A program made the position numbers and the translations under genes. From NCBI RefSeq assembly GCF_019112545.1, contig NW_025064899.1, positions 209,185-273,184 on the forward strand: 64,000 bases of DNA. The letters run 5' to 3'. Below the pieces are notes generated by a model. That model did not search any database. It saw only the letters and a program-made list of their open reading frames with translations, and was not told the DNA's origin. Source of the stretch: Guyanagaster necrorhizus. Taxonomy: Eukaryota; Basidiomycota; Agaricomycetes; Agaricales; Physalacriaceae. Positions 59,756 to 64,000 of the stretch are shown here, piece after piece (the stretch's first letter is position 1; each line of letters begins with the position of its first letter).

Positions 59756-61764
59756 CTAGACAAAGAGGGTGTACAGGGGTGTACACATAATGCTTTTAGG
59801 GGACATGAGCGAGAGAAACTGAACCCGGAAGTATTGGACAGTGCCTTGCGAGTCGCTACAACGTAATGAATCCGTCCCAATATACTGCATTCGGGATTTT
59901 AGAGAATTCCTGTTACCGGCCCAGAACCTTGGCATATGTGAGACTGAATTAAAGAGGAGAAAACATGATCCACCATGGCACATGCACAAAAAAGAAGGGA
60001 ACGCTGAACAAAACCTTATATTTCTCGCCTTCAGGCATCAACTGAAAGATGGATCGTGAGAGAATCAGTCGAAGATTAATTAATTTAAAAAATCAGAAAT
60101 ACTAGAGGGCTCCAGAGGTAAACGAGATGCAACCAGAAGAAAGGGAGTGACATTCACTATGAATCAGACGAGCGTAAGGAGTACGGTGTTTGAAACGCGG
60201 AATAAAGGGTAGCCGAATTCATTACATAATGAGCCGAACGGCTGTTTCCGACACCCGAACTATCTCTTTAGCTAAATGATATCGAATACGATTATCATTC
60301 CCCCTCCTGTCCATATTATCCTCTTTCAGGACCCTCGTGAACGTCTGGATAATCTGATACTTGAAGTTAGCGCAGCAGGCTTGGCGCGGACTCCAAACTT
60401 TGAATTTGTGCTGCGTGACATTTGCTAGCCTCCAGAATTTGCAAGCTTCACTGGCGAAGACGGGCTTACTTGCCCCGATGACTGGACTGGACTGACGGAT
60501 ACTCAGCTGGGAGGTGACCGGTAACTGATGATCTTTCATAAAGCATTTGTCATTATAGCTTTGATGCAAGTATGACCCTTGCCTTCTCCGCAAGGTTGCT
60601 GATGCCGGGAGGGCCATCAAGCGCAGTGAGCTCACCCTGACCGGACATCGAAAAGAACAAATAATTCATCTACAAGGCACATATGCACTTCTAAATGCCT
60701 CTGTCTTTACTACCAGAAAGGATGACGTTGGAATTTGGGCATTGTTTTGTCTTGCTGTATGTGCTCTCAAGATGCACTTAGGGCACATCATCTTTTCTCA
60801 GCATCGGCTCCCCGAACTGCATAGATGTTTAGGTGCATTCCGTAGAGGCGTCCAGTATCGTATCGCAACGCATATGGACACTTATGCTGGATCTTCTGTC
60901 GACCATGTTCTGAAATGTTGCTCCTTCTCTCGTTCTCTTTTTTCTCCAGCTTAGTGTTTAACGTGTAGATATTTGATGATTGGCAGAAGAACGAAGGCAG
61001 CGGATTATCGTGGGAAAGAAGGATTCTACCTTTGCGTTCGTATTCCATCCTTCATACTTCCAGCCAAAGGCTCACGTTTCTTTTTCGTAGCGCATCATTG
61101 TAGTCTCATAGAGGGTTACTTCGGCATATAGAAGGTAACGCTGTTGATGCAAAACAAAGAAGATATATAATATGATGACGACGATGATGATATTAACAGA
61201 CAATGATACCACTGTGAATGAAATCCCATACGCGTTAGTCTGCCAATGGCGGTCACGTTTAATCATAGAATGAAGAAAGCATAAAAAAACACCCAATTCT
61301 GGTTAAAGATCAAGTTGCTACTCTGTGATTCCTGCCCGGCGAACATGAATCTCCTTGTGGTAAATCAATCACTACAACCTGATTCGATCTTTTATCGTGA
61401 ATTATGTCCTGAGGATCTGACTAATCAAGAGGATGAAGCGACGGATTATCCTACATCTCCTGAAGATGTTCTTTTTCAATCTCTCTGGTGACTACAGCGT
61501 TACAGTAAAATTTTTGGGCCAAGTTAATTTACCGAGTCGAAGCTACTGTCTGGGCTAGGACGCTGCTTGTGAATATTCACGCTGAGTGTTCAGGCTGCAA
61601 AGAACTCGTCTGTAAGCTGAAGTGAAGGTGAGTTTGTCTCATTCACATACCCCATCTTTAGATACTACTCCTCCCCGAGGCGACGTCATTGTCTGCTGAG
61701 AACCATTGTTTTCTGCGGCTGCTGACATCAAGCCAGTCAATTAATTTACCAGTCTATTGAGAGC

Positions 61765-62109
61765 TTACGAACGTCTGTTTGATTCATTCTCAATACATTT
61801 CAGCCTATCCTCTGCGTCTACCTCTCGGCCGCGACGCGTCTCGCCCAAGGTGACGACAGGCAATTCTAATACCGTATCCGCTGTAGAATCTTCATTCCTA
61901 TCCTGCGCCCCTACAAACCATGGAATCAGCGAATGTGAGATAGGTCGGTAGACTATGTCACCTTCTGGCGCTGGTGTATTAGGACCTATATTGGAAGACG
62001 ACCATAGAACACTGAGCTCCATGCTCCCAGCTACAGCAGGAATATACTCAGAGTCAAAGTCTAGGAGATCCAAATTATCCAGCCTTGAAATGGTCCTAGG
62101 ACAGGGCAT
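61765..62109 (-). CDS. Possible CDS, unrecognised
   Basis: An ATG-initiated frame of 114 codons with a protein-like composition (LDLLDFDSEYIP, VAGSMELSVLW). No domain recognised; it could be the last exon of a longer gene or chance. Confidence 0.25.
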   Translation of the reverse strand: MPCPRTISRLDNLDLLDFDSEYIPAVAGSMELSVLWSSSNIGPNTPAPEGDIVYRPISHSLIPWFVGAQDRNEDSTADTVLELPVVTLGETRRGREVDAEDRLKCIENESNRRS

Positions 62110-64000
62110 GGTGAGGCCACGAAATCGGATTCGTCAATATTCTCCCACATTATATGTGGGTGCTCCTGGGGTCGTTTTCTCGCGGGAAAAGAACAGACAC
62201 AGTACTCGAGCGCCAAGAAGTATGAGTGACGATATCCTGAAATTCGGATCTTGATCACATCTTTCTGATACATTGTCAAATATATTCAACACCGTACCGG
62301 CGCCGTGAGATACCGGCACGTCCAATTGATGCAGAATGCTCCTTGCTGGCCACTAGATTAGGAAGTACCGCACAAAATTTCGCTAAACCTTACATTGCGT
62401 GGTGCGGTGCTTTGGGCAGTGTAGAGGTTCATGATGTACCTGTACTCTTGGAACAAAATAAAGCAAGCAGTTTATCGAAAAGGAATGAGCCAATGGACCA
62501 TGGCTCAGCAATGAATACCAGAAGCTTATCTCCCACCGTCGAGATGAAAGGCGCCAAGAAGCTATTTATACATTGACATGTAACTCTTAATGACTGGAAT
62601 TTCGTGCGCTATTTATTCCAAGTATGTTCATAACATGGTGATCCATAGCAGTGGTCCGAATACCGTTTTTACGGACACTAACAAAGTAGCCATTGAAAAG
62701 CTCTCATAATCCGAGTTGGGACAACTGGAAGAAGATAAGGAACACCGGGGGGTATCGTTTGATTACAATAGTCGCCTTCATTCTTGTTAGGTCGATGAAT
62801 TTTTCGTTTGGCATCACCTGTGATCCTTTTTAGTCCAACAATTTTTTCTTGTGCCTTCATTAGCAGGTCCGATTCCGGAAGGAAGAGGAAGGCTATCCAG
62901 GAGACTCGGTTCCAGAAACAGTATCTTGAAAGGGTGTCCCAGGAAAGGAGATTCTAGGAAGTAAATTTTCAAAGATTCGACCCATCAGCTTCGTAAGAAC
63001 TGCTGTAAAGCATCAGCGCTATACCGGGGTCTTCAGTAAGATTTTTCAGGTTATGATTCAATGTATCGCCAGGCAGCGCTAGAACTGAGAGTACGACACA
63101 CAGTCAGAGACCCCATAGCTGAATCTCCGGCCCAAGCTTCGTCTTCTTGGGAGAACAGAGAGGATTTAAATACCCATAGGTCAAGCCGAAACGGGTATCA
63201 TTGAAGATCCTTTTCGAACGGTCCTTGGCTGAAGAAGCTGTAGGTAGCGCTGGAATTTATCTATCGTGGAGTTATTGGTCCGTGACGGATGGAAGCCTCG
63301 TGCTACGGACTAGGTCGTTCGCACATAGCCGTTTCGTTGTTGCTTTACGGAATGACAAAACAGCCGAAGAGAGAATGAGGCAGTTTCTGGGGTCCAATAA
63401 TGTCCAGGCAACCAAATAGTGCCGTATGTCAGAACGAAATGATCAAAAAAATAAATACGAAGCCCTCCCATAGGTCCTACAAGCAGATCGGACAAATGTA
63501 TAACATCGAAGATCAGCCGAATACACCTCAATGACAGCGTCGGAATCTTTTCTATGAATACACTGCAGCGTTAAGCGCCTGACCAGCTCTTCCGTCTGGA
63601 GTAATGATGAAAACTGAGGTACATGGGATAATGGGCTTCGCATCTGAAAAGATTTTTTTCAAGGGGTGGAAACATCACAGCTCCTAAGGTGACTCCATAA
63701 GTGTTTCTGAATTCTGGAAGTAGTCAATCAGACCTCGAACTACAGCGTGTGGAGCGGGAATTTACTCCACCTCTCGTAATCGGTTTTGGAACCGCTTCAA
63801 TTCGTGTGTCAAAATAGCAGAAGGTCGATAGATACTCTCGTTTCTGAGACTGATGATCGTAGTAAAACCGAGTAAGAGACCGTCTTGGCAGGATTAGATA
63901 GATATACATGAAGGGTTTTCATCCATTGCACATCTAAACATTAGAATATAAAAATGTAGATAGCTCAAAATAAACAGTAAAAATGGTCCACCATGAAGTA

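Larger units (their letters stand above)
57887..64000. other. No firmly supportable gene
   Basis: The longest minus ORF (58141-58593, 150 codons) and others lack domains and splice context. Two weak candidates are listed separately (59425-59755 and 61765-62109). CpG content is normal, so this is not transposon graveyard. Confidence 0.45.

Noticed and set aside
1..64000. tRNA or rRNA genes, CRISPR arrays, operons
   Set aside because: I saw no tRNA T-loop consensus with a matching acceptor stem, no rRNA and no regularly spaced short repeats. The sequence is fungal, so CRISPR and operons are not expected.

Overview
The window looks like a piece of a basidiomycete (Agaricomycete) nuclear genome. 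The single-copy genes are cut by many introns of about 45-60 bp. The gene set fits mushrooms: a 13-exon laccase, a MYND/DUF4470 protein, a DUF6699-type protein, an F-box/LRR-style protein and a helical-bundle/kinase-like protein with a membrane tail. There is one assembly gap (220 N at 27275-27494).

Layout: 1-4434 is ordinary CpG-containing DNA with one clear gene, a two-exon LRR-like gene at 2248-3226. 4435-30451 is a nest of Ty3/gypsy chromovirus-type LTR retrotransposons. Element A (4440-12442) is complete but decayed. Element B (14189-30446) is the oldest of the three. Element C (19427-27548) is the youngest and is inserted inside the pol gene of B. Each of the three is flanked by a perfect 5-bp target-site duplication (agatt, attct, ctaat). 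All share one plan: LTR, a primer-binding site complementary to a segment of their own LTR (Tf1-like self-priming), an extra ORF1 with a transmembrane segment, gag in the +1 frame relative to ORF1, pol in the -1 frame relative to gag (protease, RT, RNase H, integrase, GPY/F, chromodomain), a purine tract and the 3' LTR. Between and after them (12448-14183 and 30452-about 35230) lie still older relics, including an integrase fragment of a different element and a solo LTR of a related family. These are almost free of CpG.

Decay is mostly C-to-T at CpG on either strand. In the youngest copy the in-frame stops are all TGA, as expected from CGA, and its two LTRs differ only at CpG sites. CpG depletion stops sharply just past the 3' end of the MYND gene.

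35304-64000 is normal gene-bearing DNA: MYND/DUF4470 protein (minus), laccase (minus), divergent G-alpha-like gene (plus), helical-bundle/kinase-like/TM protein (minus), PRXL2/AhpC-TSA-like protein (minus), DUF6699-type protein (minus) and a tiny spliced gene at 57492-57886 (minus). Most of 54804-64000 apart from that shows no gene I can support. I see no common pathway linking the genes. The only functional ensemble is the retroelement machinery.
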